DNA from: an uncultured Methylococcaceae bacterium
Lineage (GTDB): Bacteria; Pseudomonadota; Gammaproteobacteria; Methylococcales; Methylococcaceae
Assembly (NCBI GenBank): GCA_903910005.1
Contig: CAIVXW010000450.1
Span: 1-5,475 of the forward strand
Reading direction: 5' to 3'
Length of the DNA: 5,475 bases
The stretch's first letter is position 1, and every line of letters begins with the position of its first letter. The notes beneath the pieces are model-generated. The model was not told the DNA's origin and did no database searches. It was given only the letters and a program-made list of their open reading frames with translations. A program made the translations under genes and the position numbers. This document shows, piece by piece, positions 1-5,475 of this stretch.

Positions 1-186
1 ATCCTGCGCCAGATCAGCCTGTTTGATGTGTATCAGGGAACCGGTGTCACCGCCGGGCATAAAAGTATGGCCCTGGCCTGCCTGTTCCAGGATGAGCGGG
101 AGACCTTGACCGAGGCCCGGGTTGAAGCGGCGGTCGCCGGGGTTCTTGAGCGGCTTAAACAGGATTTCGGCGCGGAATTGAGGTAA
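1..186 (+). CDS. pheT: Phenylalanine--tRNA ligase beta subunit, C-terminal fragment
   Basis: This is the last 61 codons of a gene that starts before the window; frame 1 is open from base 1 to TAA at 184-186. The peptide begins ILRQISLFDVYQG and continues through KSMALACLFQD, an ETLTEARV segment and a final FGAELR. This is the typical end of bacterial PheT, the ferredoxin-fold anticodon-binding (FDX-ACB) domain that contacts tRNA-Phe. The beta subunit pairs with PheS in a cytoplasmic alpha2-beta2 enzyme that charges tRNA with phenylalanine; the catalytic site is in PheS, so none is expected here. In many gammaproteobacteria ihfA follows pheT directly. Here the next gene is unrelated and lies 100 bp away. 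The identification rests on the C-terminal domain alone, but that pattern is distinctive. Confidence 0.93.
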   Translation: MLRQISLFDVYQGTGVTAGHKSMALACLFQDERETLTEARVEAAVAGVLERLKQDFGAELR

Positions 187-201
187 AGTCAACGGTAATT
201 T

Positions 202-231
202 TTGATTTATCATGTACAAGTCTGGTAGACT
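202..231 (+). promoter_or_regulatory. Candidate sigma70-type promoter with extended -10
   Basis: TTGATT (202-207) and TAGACT (226-231) are separated by 18 bp; each matches the sigma70 consensus at 4 of 6 positions. TG at 223-224, one base before the -10, gives an extended -10 element that can compensate for a weak -35. Transcription would start near 238, about 49 bases before the ATG at 287. A perfect 5-bp inverted repeat, AGTCT-GGT-AGACT (219-231), overlaps the -10 and could be an operator half-site pair or chance. This is the only intergenic region of useful length before the gene string, so it is the best place for its promoter. The call is from inspection only. Confidence 0.45.
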
Positions 232-275
232 GCCCCCCGACATTTAACATTTACTACCGGCTTGAACGACTTTTT

Positions 276-283
276 GGAGGGGA
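276..283 (+). promoter_or_regulatory. Strong ribosome binding site for the 439-residue exported protein
   Basis: GGAGGGGA lies immediately upstream of the ATG at 287, with about 6 bases between the GGAGG core and the start codon. It is the best Shine-Dalgarno sequence in the window and fixes the start at 287. The genes downstream have much weaker sites, or none. Confidence 0.8.
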
Positions 284-286
284 AAC

Positions 287-1606
287 ATGACTGACCTGAT
301 ACCGCATTTTTTTAGCAAACGACATAAACTTTCCGTCTCCTGCGCTCTTTTGCTTACGGGATTGACGATGGCCAGTCCTGTCGTCCTGGCTCATCCCTGG
401 TATGCAGACGACGTCAGGCAGTGGTGTCTTGCAGACAAGCGACCGGTTCCCGCCTTTACTGGAGACGAGTGTACGACCTGCCACGGCGTGGGTAGCTACG
501 AAAGTCCCACATTCCACAAGACGGCCTACCTCACAAAAAATCTGGACGTGTTTTGTCCAGCGAAAAATCTTAACAATGCCCCCGAGTTGCTGATCGAACC
601 CTCCACGCTTTACTCCGTGGCGGTCGGGGAGACCCTTGTCATGAAAATTTCGGCCACAGATCCTGACGCAAATCCGGTTGTGCTGTCGGCCTCAAAACTG
701 CCGGATCAGGCCACATTTGATTCGATGACCGGCCTTTTTTCCTGGACTCCTTCCATCGGTGCCATCGGTTCCCATTCTGTGGTGATTGCCGCAACCGATC
801 AGCCCGATGATGTCAGTCAGGCCAGGACTGTCGAGCAAACCGTCACCATTCAGGTGACTGAATCAGGTTCATCCAATACCCCTCCCCTGCTTGTCCCCGC
901 TACAACACCTCAAACGGTTACTGTATCCGAGACGGTACGACTTGATATTGAAGCCCTGGATGCACAGGATGATCGGTTGATTTTGTCCGCCAGTCATGTG
1001 CCTGATGGAGCCCGGTTCAAGTTTGTCGGATTACAGGAGGGAAAATGGAAAGGCACATTCACCTGGCATCCCACCCAAAATCAGGCCGGGCAGTCATTCA
1101 GTGTGGTGTTTGTAGCCCGTGAGGTGGATACATCCCCAATCATGCAGGCCAGTCAGGCTGTGGAATTCGTCGTCAGGGAAGCCTCCGCCGAGGCCAGCAT
1201 CAAAAAAGTTGTGGTCGAACAGGCCAATTACCGCAAAGGCCAATTGAATCTGGCCGGGCGGATCCAGTTCAAATCCGGGGTGGCGACAGTTCCCGGACTG
1301 TTGGTAAACATCAATGACAGTCTTGGCAATCGTCTTGGGCAGGTTCCGGTGAAGCGCAAAGGCCAGTGGAAATTGACTCTGGCACCGCTTGCGACCGTTC
1401 CGTGCGGGATACAGGCCGAAGTCAATGGTGTGTACTCAAGCATCCGGACTGTTAAACCGATGGATCACTCGTGTCATCCCGGTACCGGCCCTGTTTACGA
1501 TACCTACACACCCGTTGACAGCGATCATCATGACGATCATGACGATCATGACGATCATGACGATCACGACGATCACGACGATCACGACGATCATGGTGAT
1601 GACTAA
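287..1606 (+). CDS. Exported CxxCH-motif protein with cadherin/Ig-like repeats and His-Asp-Asp repeat tail
   Basis: I do not recognise this as a named protein. Residues 1-35 look like a signal peptide: KRHK at 11-14, a hydrophobic run at about 15-33, and likely cleavage after VLA (33-35). It is therefore probably periplasmic or secreted. The next region has four cysteines (C47, C62, C65, C90) and one CTTCH motif at 62-66, the signature for covalent heme c attachment, so a mono-heme is possible. Residues about 97-190 and 198-297 are two related beta-sandwich repeats. Both share an LSAS..PD.A.F segment followed by F(S/T)W.P, as in putative-Ig/dystroglycan-type cadherin-like domains. Residues about 304-392 form a third beta-rich segment. 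The end (413-439) is almost only His and Asp, with seven exact DDH units at 416-436, and is a likely divalent-metal-binding tail. C373 and C396 could form a disulfide. The start is set by the GGAGG site. A role in electron transfer, metal handling or surface adhesion is inference only. Confidence 0.85.
   Translation: MTDLIPHFFSKRHKLSVSCALLLTGLTMASPVVLAHPWYADDVRQWCLADKRPVPAFTGDECTTCHGVGSYESPTFHKTAYLTKNLDVFCPAKNLNNAPELLIEPSTLYSVAVGETLVMKISATDPDANPVVLSASKLPDQATFDSMTGLFSWTPSIGAIGSHSVVIAATDQPDDVSQARTVEQTVTIQVTESGSSNTPPLLVPATTPQTVTVSETVRLDIEALDAQDDRLILSASHVPDGARFKFVGLQEGKWKGTFTWHPTQNQAGQSFSVVFVAREVDTSPIMQASQAVEFVVREASAEASIKKVVVEQANYRKGQLNLAGRIQFKSGVATVPGLLVNINDSLGNRLGQVPVKRKGQWKLTLAPLATVPCGIQAEVNGVYSSIRTVKPMDHSCHPGTGPVYDTYTPVDSDHHDDHDDHDDHDDHDDHDDHDDHGDD
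1532..1594 (+). repeat. Tandem 9-bp repeat, seven units of GACGATCAY
   Basis: Seven consecutive 9-bp units encode Asp-Asp-His. The only differences are at the third base of the His codon, in the order CAT, CAT, CAT, CAC, CAC, CAC, CAT. This order suggests duplication of blocks of units rather than independent codon drift. Every unit contains GATC, and with one more at 1523 there are eight GATC sites in about 70 bp. Because the unit length is a multiple of three, gain or loss by slippage would change the tail length without shifting the frame. Confidence 0.95.
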
Positions 1607-1651
1607 CCCTCAGGCCTCATTTTCAAAACTACGGCAAGAACATCCCAGACC

Positions 1652-2539
1652 ATGACCTTATTGAACCCCGGCCAGGATTATCGTAGCAGCGACACGGCCA
1701 CGCTGCGGGACGACATCGTCCGTTACTATAACGAATGCTACTGGGATTATCGTACCTCCTGGCTCGACAGTCGCAATCTGGCCATTCATTACGGTTATTG
1801 GGATGAGGCGACCCGCAGTCACAGCCAGGCTCTCATCAACATGAACCGGGTACTGGCCGATACGGCGGCCATTGCGCCCGGCGAACGGGTGCTGGATGCA
1901 GGTTGTGGCATTGGCGGCAGTTCCATCTGGCTGGCTGAAAATCGGGGAGTCCGGGTGACCGGCATTACTCTAAGCGATCTTCAGGTCAGTCAGGCCCGTC
2001 ACAATGCCGCCCAGCGCGGTGTATCGGATCGGGTGGATTTTCAGACCGCTGATTTCTGCGCCACCCCGTTTGAATCAGAATCCTTCGACGTAGTCTGGGC
2101 GATAGAGAGCATTTGCCACGCGCTCGACAAGCGTGACGTTATCCGTGAGGCCTGTCGTTTGCTCAAGCCGGGTGGCCGTCTGGTCTGCTCCGATGGTTAT
2201 GCCCTCAAACGTGAATACAGCGAAGCTGAATGGAAGGTCATTCGCACCTGCCTGGATGGCTGGCAGATTCCCAACCTGGCCTTGCCGGAGGAATTTCAAA
2301 CCTGGCTGGCTGAGGCCGGGTTGACCGCCATCCGTTTCCGTGACATCACACCCCATATTCTGCCTTCATCCCGACGGTTGTATCAAACGGCCCGTCTGAC
2401 CCGCCCCATGCAAACGGTCATGGGCTGGCTGGGTCTGCGTACCGCAGCCCAAACCGGAAATTTCCACACGGCCCTCAATCAATACCCTGTCTTCAACGAT
2501 GCCATGGGATGCTACGGCATCTTTTGTGCGACCCGCTAA
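1652..2539 (+). CDS. Class I SAM-dependent methyltransferase, substrate unknown
   Basis: This 295-residue protein has a standard Rossmann-fold methyltransferase core. Motif I is VLDAGCGIGGSS (80-91), the SAM-binding glycine loop. A GITLSDLQVSQA segment (104-115) ends the second strand, FDVVWAIESICH (145-156) is motif II and the LLKPGGRLVCSD region (170-181) is motif III. The N-terminal YYNECYWDYR and HYGYWDE (47-53) segments and the GIGGSS version of motif I resemble the small-molecule branch that includes tocopherol, sterol and sarcosine-type methyltransferases. It does not look like a protein or rRNA methylase. There is no signal peptide, so it should be cytoplasmic. It starts 45 bp after the previous stop and in the same frame, with no ATG, GTG or TTG between. 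No good Shine-Dalgarno is visible before the ATG, so translation may depend on ribosomes from upstream. The class is certain; the substrate is not. Confidence 0.9.
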   Translation: MTLLNPGQDYRSSDTATLRDDIVRYYNECYWDYRTSWLDSRNLAIHYGYWDEATRSHSQALINMNRVLADTAAIAPGERVLDAGCGIGGSSIWLAENRGVRVTGITLSDLQVSQARHNAAQRGVSDRVDFQTADFCATPFESESFDVVWAIESICHALDKRDVIREACRLLKPGGRLVCSDGYALKREYSEAEWKVIRTCLDGWQIPNLALPEEFQTWLAEAGLTAIRFRDITPHILPSSRRLYQTARLTRPMQTVMGWLGLRTAAQTGNFHTALNQYPVFNDAMGCYGIFCATR

Positions 2540-2540
2540 C

Positions 2541-2546
2541 AGGGAG
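2541..2546 (+). promoter_or_regulatory. Ribosome binding site for argC
   Basis: AGGGAG begins two bases after the methyltransferase stop codon and ends 8 bases before the ATG at 2555. It supports that start and indicates that argC is translated independently of the upstream gene. Confidence 0.65.
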
Positions 2547-2554
2547 CCTGGCTG

Positions 2555-3592
2555 ATGCCTGTACGTGCCGGTATTGTGGGTGGCTCCGGGTACACCGGGG
2601 TCGAACTGCTGAGACTGCTGACCGCTCATCCAGAGGTCGAAGTTAGGGTAGCCACCTCGCGGGCAGATGCCGGCAGGCGGGTGACCGATACCTATCCCAA
2701 CCTGCGTGGGCACATTGACCTTGACTGGGCAGAGCCTGACCTGTCCGTTCTGGGTGGACTGGACGTCGTATTCTTTGCGACGCCGCACGGCGTTGCCATG
2801 ACCCAGGCAGAGGCTTTGCTGGAGCAGGGTACCTGCGTGATTGATTTGTCAGCCGACTTTCGTCTGCGTGATCCTGTGATGTGGGCACAGTGGTATGGCC
2901 ATCCCCACACCGCCCCACACCTGTTGGCGGAGGCGGTTTATGCGTTACCTGAATTTAATCGCGAGGCCATTCGCCCGGCCCGCCTGCTGGCCTGTCCCGG
3001 TTGTTATCCTACGGCAGTGCAACTGGCCCTGTTGCCCCTGCTTGAAGCCGGGTTGATTGCCCCTGATCGCCTTATCGCTGATGTCAAATCCGGTGTCAGC
3101 GGAGCCGGACGCAAAGCCGAAACCGGCTTGCTGATGAGCGAAACCGGTGAAGGCTTCAAGGCCTACGGCGTCACCGGGCACCGGCACTGGCCGGAGATCA
3201 CCCAACAACTGGAGCAAATGGCCGGTCAACCGGTGGGTCTCACCTTTGTTCCGCATCTGGTTCCCATGATTCGCGGCATTCACGCCACCGTCTATGCAGA
3301 ACTGAGCGAAACTGACGTCGCCCTGCAATCCCTCTACGAAGATCGCTATCGGGCTGAACCCTTTGTCGACGTTCTGCCGGAAGGCTCCCATCCGGATACC
3401 CGCAATGTGCGTGGCAGCAACCGTTGTCAGCTCGCAATACACCGGCCGTTACCGGAGGGTCGCCAGATCGTGATCCTCTCGGTCATCGACAATCTCACCA
3501 AAGGTGCCTCCGGCCAGGCCATTCAGGCCATGAACATTCGCTTTGGCTTTGCTGAAACGACCGGCTTGACCCAACCCGGGCTATATCCATGA
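2555..3592 (+). CDS. argC: N-acetyl-gamma-glutamyl-phosphate reductase
   Basis: ArgC catalyses the third step of arginine (ornithine) biosynthesis: NADPH-dependent reduction of N-acetyl-glutamyl-5-phosphate to N-acetylglutamate semialdehyde, in the cytoplasm. The 345-residue length is typical of the long single-domain-pair form. The N terminus carries the dinucleotide-binding loop GIVGGSGYTGVELLRLL (6-22). ATPHG (75-79) and VIDLSADFRL (95-104) are characteristic of the family. The catalytic cysteine should be C150 in CPGCYPT (147-153). The general-base histidine should be H209 in GHRHWPEI (208-215), 59 residues further on. KSGVSGAGRK (178-187) and VPHLVPMIRGIHAT (232-245) are further conserved blocks. 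The end, DNLTKGASGQAIQAMN, is also canonical. The gene is preceded by an AGGGAG site, lies 15 bp after the methyltransferase gene, and overlaps prmB by ATGA. No other arg gene is in the window. Confidence 0.97.
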   Translation: MPVRAGIVGGSGYTGVELLRLLTAHPEVEVRVATSRADAGRRVTDTYPNLRGHIDLDWAEPDLSVLGGLDVVFFATPHGVAMTQAEALLEQGTCVIDLSADFRLRDPVMWAQWYGHPHTAPHLLAEAVYALPEFNREAIRPARLLACPGCYPTAVQLALLPLLEAGLIAPDRLIADVKSGVSGAGRKAETGLLMSETGEGFKAYGVTGHRHWPEITQQLEQMAGQPVGLTFVPHLVPMIRGIHATVYAELSETDVALQSLYEDRYRAEPFVDVLPEGSHPDTRNVRGSNRCQLAIHRPLPEGRQIVILSVIDNLTKGASGQAIQAMNIRFGFAETTGLTQPGLYP

Positions 3593-4500
3593 CGTCACCG
3601 CTTGTCCAGACGCTTACGACCCTGCTGGATTACATTCGCTACGCAGCCAGCCGCTTTACCGAGGCCCGGCTTCATTTTGGCCACGGCACCGCTACTGCCC
3701 TGGATGAAGCCGCTGCGCTGGTTCTATTCGCCACTCACAGCCCGGCCAACCTGCCGGGCGGCTACTTTGCCGCCACCCTGACTCTGGAGGAACGTACCGC
3801 CGTCCTGGATCTGATTGATCGCCGTATCGCCGAACGCAAACCGCTGGCTTACCTGACGCACGAAGCCTGGTTTGCCGGACTGCGTTTTTATGTGGATGAA
3901 CGGGTACTGGTTCCCCGTTCGCCCATTGCCGAACTGATAGAACGTGGTTTTTCCCCCTGGCTGGATGACAGCACCACCGCCATTCTTGACCTGTGTACCG
4001 GCAGCGGTTGTATCGCCATTGCCTGCGCCCATGCCTTCCCGACCGCCCGGATTGATGCGGTGGATATTTCCGGTGACGCACTCGCCGTAGCCGCCCTCAA
4101 CCGCGAACAGCATCACCTGGCTGATGGCGTCCGACTGAGACAATCCGATTTGTACGATGGACTCGAACCGGGTGTACGCTACGATCTTATCGTCAGCAAT
4201 CCGCCCTATGTCAACCGGGCAGAATGGGAACGGTTGCCGGAGGAATATCTCAACGAACCTCGCCTGGGTCTTGAATCAGGTGAGGACGGGCTGGATTGCG
4301 TCCGCCGGATTCTTGCCGGTGCCTGTCAATGGCTTAAAGCCGACGGTGTTCTGGTGGTGGAGGTAGGCAGCAGTGCGGAAATGCTTGAATCTGCCTATCC
4401 GCACCTTCCCTTTCTGTGGCTGGAATTTGAACGCGGGGGCGACGGGGTATTTTTGCTGACTGCCCGACAACTCGAACAGGCCGGATTTACCGGCTCATGA
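3589..4500 (+). CDS. prmB: Ribosomal protein L3 N5-glutamine methyltransferase
   Basis: PrmB uses SAM to methylate the side-chain amide of a glutamine in ribosomal protein L3, a modification linked to 50S assembly. The 303-residue length fits the family. After a helical N-terminal domain come the PLAYLT segment (85-90) and FYVDERVLVPRSPIAELI (100-117). The VPRSP form (108-112) separates PrmB from the release-factor enzyme PrmC, which usually has PRPETE there. The SAM loop is LDLCTGSGC (133-141), an acidic residue follows in AVDIS (157-161), and the catalytic amide-binding NPPY is at 204-207. The LGLESGEDGLD region (226-236) is also typical of the HemK/PrmB family. Its ATG overlaps the argC stop (ATGA, 3589-3592) with no clear Shine-Dalgarno, so translational coupling is likely. 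The pairing with argC is not a functional pathway that I can name. Confidence 0.94.
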   Translation: MTSPLVQTLTTLLDYIRYAASRFTEARLHFGHGTATALDEAAALVLFATHSPANLPGGYFAATLTLEERTAVLDLIDRRIAERKPLAYLTHEAWFAGLRFYVDERVLVPRSPIAELIERGFSPWLDDSTTAILDLCTGSGCIAIACAHAFPTARIDAVDISGDALAVAALNREQHHLADGVRLRQSDLYDGLEPGVRYDLIVSNPPYVNRAEWERLPEEYLNEPRLGLESGEDGLDCVRRILAGACQWLKADGVLVVEVGSSAEMLESAYPHLPFLWLEFERGGDGVFLLTARQLEQAGFTGS

Positions 4501-4808
4501 AACTCCGCACCCGGCCTGCCCTGGATGGCCTGGAGCTTAAGGTGTTGATCGAACATCCGATGGAATCCGGTCGGCGCACGGATGAAACCAGCGGCCAGCG
4601 TGTTCCTCCCCATTATATTCACCAACTCCGGGTTGATCTCAATGGCCGCACGGTCATCCGGGCTGACCTTGGCACCGCCATTGCCCGCAATCCATATTTT
4701 GCCTTTTACCTGAAAGACGGCAAACCCGGCGACCTGATTCAGGTAAGCTGGGAAGACACGCACGGGCAACGGGAATCCGGGCAAATCCGGGTTGGTATCC
4801 CTGCATGA
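4497..4808 (+). CDS. soxZ: Sulfur-oxidation carrier protein SoxZ
   Basis: This 103-residue protein matches the SoxZ family in length and pattern. The signature segment is LIEHPMESGRRTDE (17-30), followed by PPHYIHQLRVDLNG (37-50), then ARNPYFAFYLKDGKPGD (63-79) and VSWEDTHGQRESGQ (83-96). SoxZ is an immunoglobulin-like partner of SoxY. Together they form the periplasmic carrier that holds sulfur intermediates on a SoxY cysteine during thiosulfate oxidation. SoxZ normally has no signal peptide and is exported with SoxY, and none is seen here. The gene overlaps the end of prmB by ATGA (4497-4500) and the next gene by ATGA (4805-4808). soxY is usually directly upstream of soxZ, but here that place is taken by prmB and no SoxY-like sequence is in the window. 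SoxY may be encoded elsewhere, or this SoxZ may serve another partner. Confidence 0.88.
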   Translation: MKLRTRPALDGLELKVLIEHPMESGRRTDETSGQRVPPHYIHQLRVDLNGRTVIRADLGTAIARNPYFAFYLKDGKPGDLIQVSWEDTHGQRESGQIRVGIPA

Positions 4809-5233
4809 CCAAAAAGTCAAAAAAAACAAAAACGGTTTGGGTCTGGGCACCCCGCAAATCCAGGGTACCCAAGCCATCCCTGCCATATCAGGTTGAAGCC
4901 GCCAGCAAAACCGAACTGAATCACTGGGTTGAGACCGTGCTGAAACCGGCCTATCTGACTCCGCTTCCCGAAAAGCTTGTGACGAATCATTTGATCGATT
5001 TCAGGATTCGCTGCTACCGACATTATTTTTATCTGCAGGGACTCTATCAATCACCGTTTCCCGAATCTCCGTCCCCTTTTCTGGTAAACCTGGCCCGGAT
5101 TGAGTACCTCATGCAGGGGTGCTTCAGTTTGAGTTACGCCGGATCCAGCCTCAAGTGGTTTGAAGCATCAAGGGGGATATCCCTGCAAACCTGCATGACA
5201 AACATTCAGGAAGCGGACTGGCTGTTTGGATAA
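4805..5233 (+). CDS. Uncharacterised small protein, Lys-rich N terminus
   Basis: This protein of 142 residues has no name or function I can assign. It starts with a basic stretch (TKKSKKTKTVWVWAPRKSR, 2-20), without a signal peptide or membrane segment, which suggests a cytoplasmic protein possibly binding nucleic acid or another acidic partner. The rest is rich in aromatic residues. Landmarks are VETVLKPAYLTP (42-53), IDFRIRCYRHYFYLQGLYQSP (64-84), ARIEYL (97-102), FSLSYAG (107-113) and GISLQTCMTNIQ (124-135). From memory, this order resembles a scattered family of hypothetical proteins with a WVWAP-like start, an ETVLKP segment and a late SL..C...I motif; I cannot verify that here. Its ATG overlaps the soxZ stop by ATGA and no clear Shine-Dalgarno is present, so it is probably co-translated with soxZ. 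The reading frame is full length and ends at TAA 39 bp before modA. Confidence 0.75.
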   Translation: MTKKSKKTKTVWVWAPRKSRVPKPSLPYQVEAASKTELNHWVETVLKPAYLTPLPEKLVTNHLIDFRIRCYRHYFYLQGLYQSPFPESPSPFLVNLARIEYLMQGCFSLSYAGSSLKWFEASRGISLQTCMTNIQEADWLFG

Positions 5234-5272
5234 CCCGAGCGACGTCCGCTAAAGCCGATACGGGACATGCCC

Positions 5273-5475
5273 ATGCTTATTTATCGTTTGCTGCTACTGC
5301 TGTTGTCGATAAGCGTCGACCCACTATGGGCCGATTCAGTGCAAATTGCGGTGGCGTCCAGTTTTGCAGGCCCCATCAAGCCGGTGGCTGACCTGTTCGC
5401 CCAAAAGACCGGCCATCATCTGAATATCGCAACCGGAGCCAGTGGCAAATTTTATGTCCAGATACGGAATGGTGC
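5273..5475 (+). CDS. modA: Molybdate ABC transporter periplasmic binding protein, N-terminal fragment
   Basis: The gene runs off the window end after 67 complete codons. Residues 1-20 form a signal peptide: R5, six leucines at 6-11, and cleavage likely after PLWA. The mature part begins DSVQIAVASSFAGPIKPVAD, then LFAQKTGHHLNIATGASGKFYVQIRNG. This closely follows ModA proteins, in which the ASS serines and the serine of the GASGKF segment contribute to oxyanion binding. ModA captures molybdate (or tungstate) in the periplasm for the ModBC importer, supplying molybdenum-cofactor enzymes. Two in-frame ATGs are close together, at 5267 and 5273. I chose 5273 because GGGA (5262-5265) is 7 bases before it but only 1 base before 5267. 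Only 39 bp separate it from the previous stop, with no clear promoter or terminator, so it may be part of the same transcript. Confidence 0.87.
   Translation, partial: MLIYRLLLLLLSISVDPLWADSVQIAVASSFAGPIKPVADLFAQKTGHHLNIATGASGKFYVQIRNG

Noticed and set aside
219..240. Short dyad downstream of pheT as a rho-independent terminator
   Set aside because: The stem is only 5 bp with a 3-base loop and is followed by a run of C rather than T, so it does not fit an intrinsic terminator.
1523..1594. CRISPR-like array suggested by regular short repeats
   Set aside because: The units are 9 bp, contiguous, have no spacers and encode an in-frame Asp-Asp-His tail.
1389..1655. Overlapping + strand reading frame through the 9-bp repeat, reading as repeated Ile-Met-Thr and Ile-Thr-Thr units
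   Set aside because: It is an out-of-frame reading of the Asp-Asp-His repeat. It has no family resemblance and is fully explained by the 439-residue gene.
2945..3442. 165-codon open frame on the - strand inside argC
   Set aside because: It lies wholly antisense to a clearly identified argC. The translation has no recognisable domain, and long antisense frames are common opposite GC-rich genes.
4395..4886. 163-codon open frame on the - strand spanning the prmB/soxZ/unknown junctions
   Set aside because: It is antisense to three well-supported genes, with no recognisable motif; treated as a shadow frame.
5239..5250. AGCG/CGCT dyad between the unknown gene and modA as a terminator or operator
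   Set aside because: The stem is only 4 bp and no T run follows; too weak to call.

Overview
The window looks like a stretch of a gammaproteobacterial chromosome, moderately GC-rich and almost entirely coded on the + strand. The support is indirect. prmB (ribosomal protein L3 glutamine methyltransferase) is found mainly in gamma- and betaproteobacteria, the ArgC, PheT and ModA sequences read as proteobacterial, and a SoxZ protein points to sulfur-compound oxidation. The species cannot be named from this sequence.

Layout: (1) 1-186 is the 3' end of pheT, the phenylalanyl-tRNA synthetase beta subunit. (2) 187-286 is a short intergenic region with a plausible extended -10 promoter and a strong Shine-Dalgarno sequence. 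(3) 287-1606 encodes an exported 439-residue protein with one CxxCH motif, two cadherin/Ig-like repeats, a third beta-rich domain and a His-Asp-Asp repeat tail. I do not recognise it as a named protein. (4) 1652-2539 is a class I SAM-dependent methyltransferase of unknown substrate. (5) 2555-3592 is argC (arginine biosynthesis), 3589-4500 is prmB, 4497-4808 is soxZ and 4805-5233 is a small uncharacterised protein. Consecutive members of this group of four overlap by the four bases ATGA. (6) 5273-5475 is the 5' end of modA, the periplasmic molybdate-binding protein.

The genes from 287 onward lie on one strand with gaps of 45 bp or less, so they may form one long transcription unit. The clearest transcription start is near 238. 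I found no convincing rho-independent terminator anywhere in the window. The products belong to unrelated processes: translation, arginine synthesis, periplasmic sulfur carriage and molybdate uptake. The cluster is therefore not an obvious pathway operon.

Two things stand out. One is the heme-motif, Ig-like and His/Asp-tail protein, whose tail is encoded by seven near-identical 9-bp units carrying a dense cluster of GATC sites. The other is a soxZ gene with no adjacent soxY, translationally coupled to prmB and to a small conserved-looking unknown protein. I see no CRISPR array, mobile element, tRNA or rRNA.
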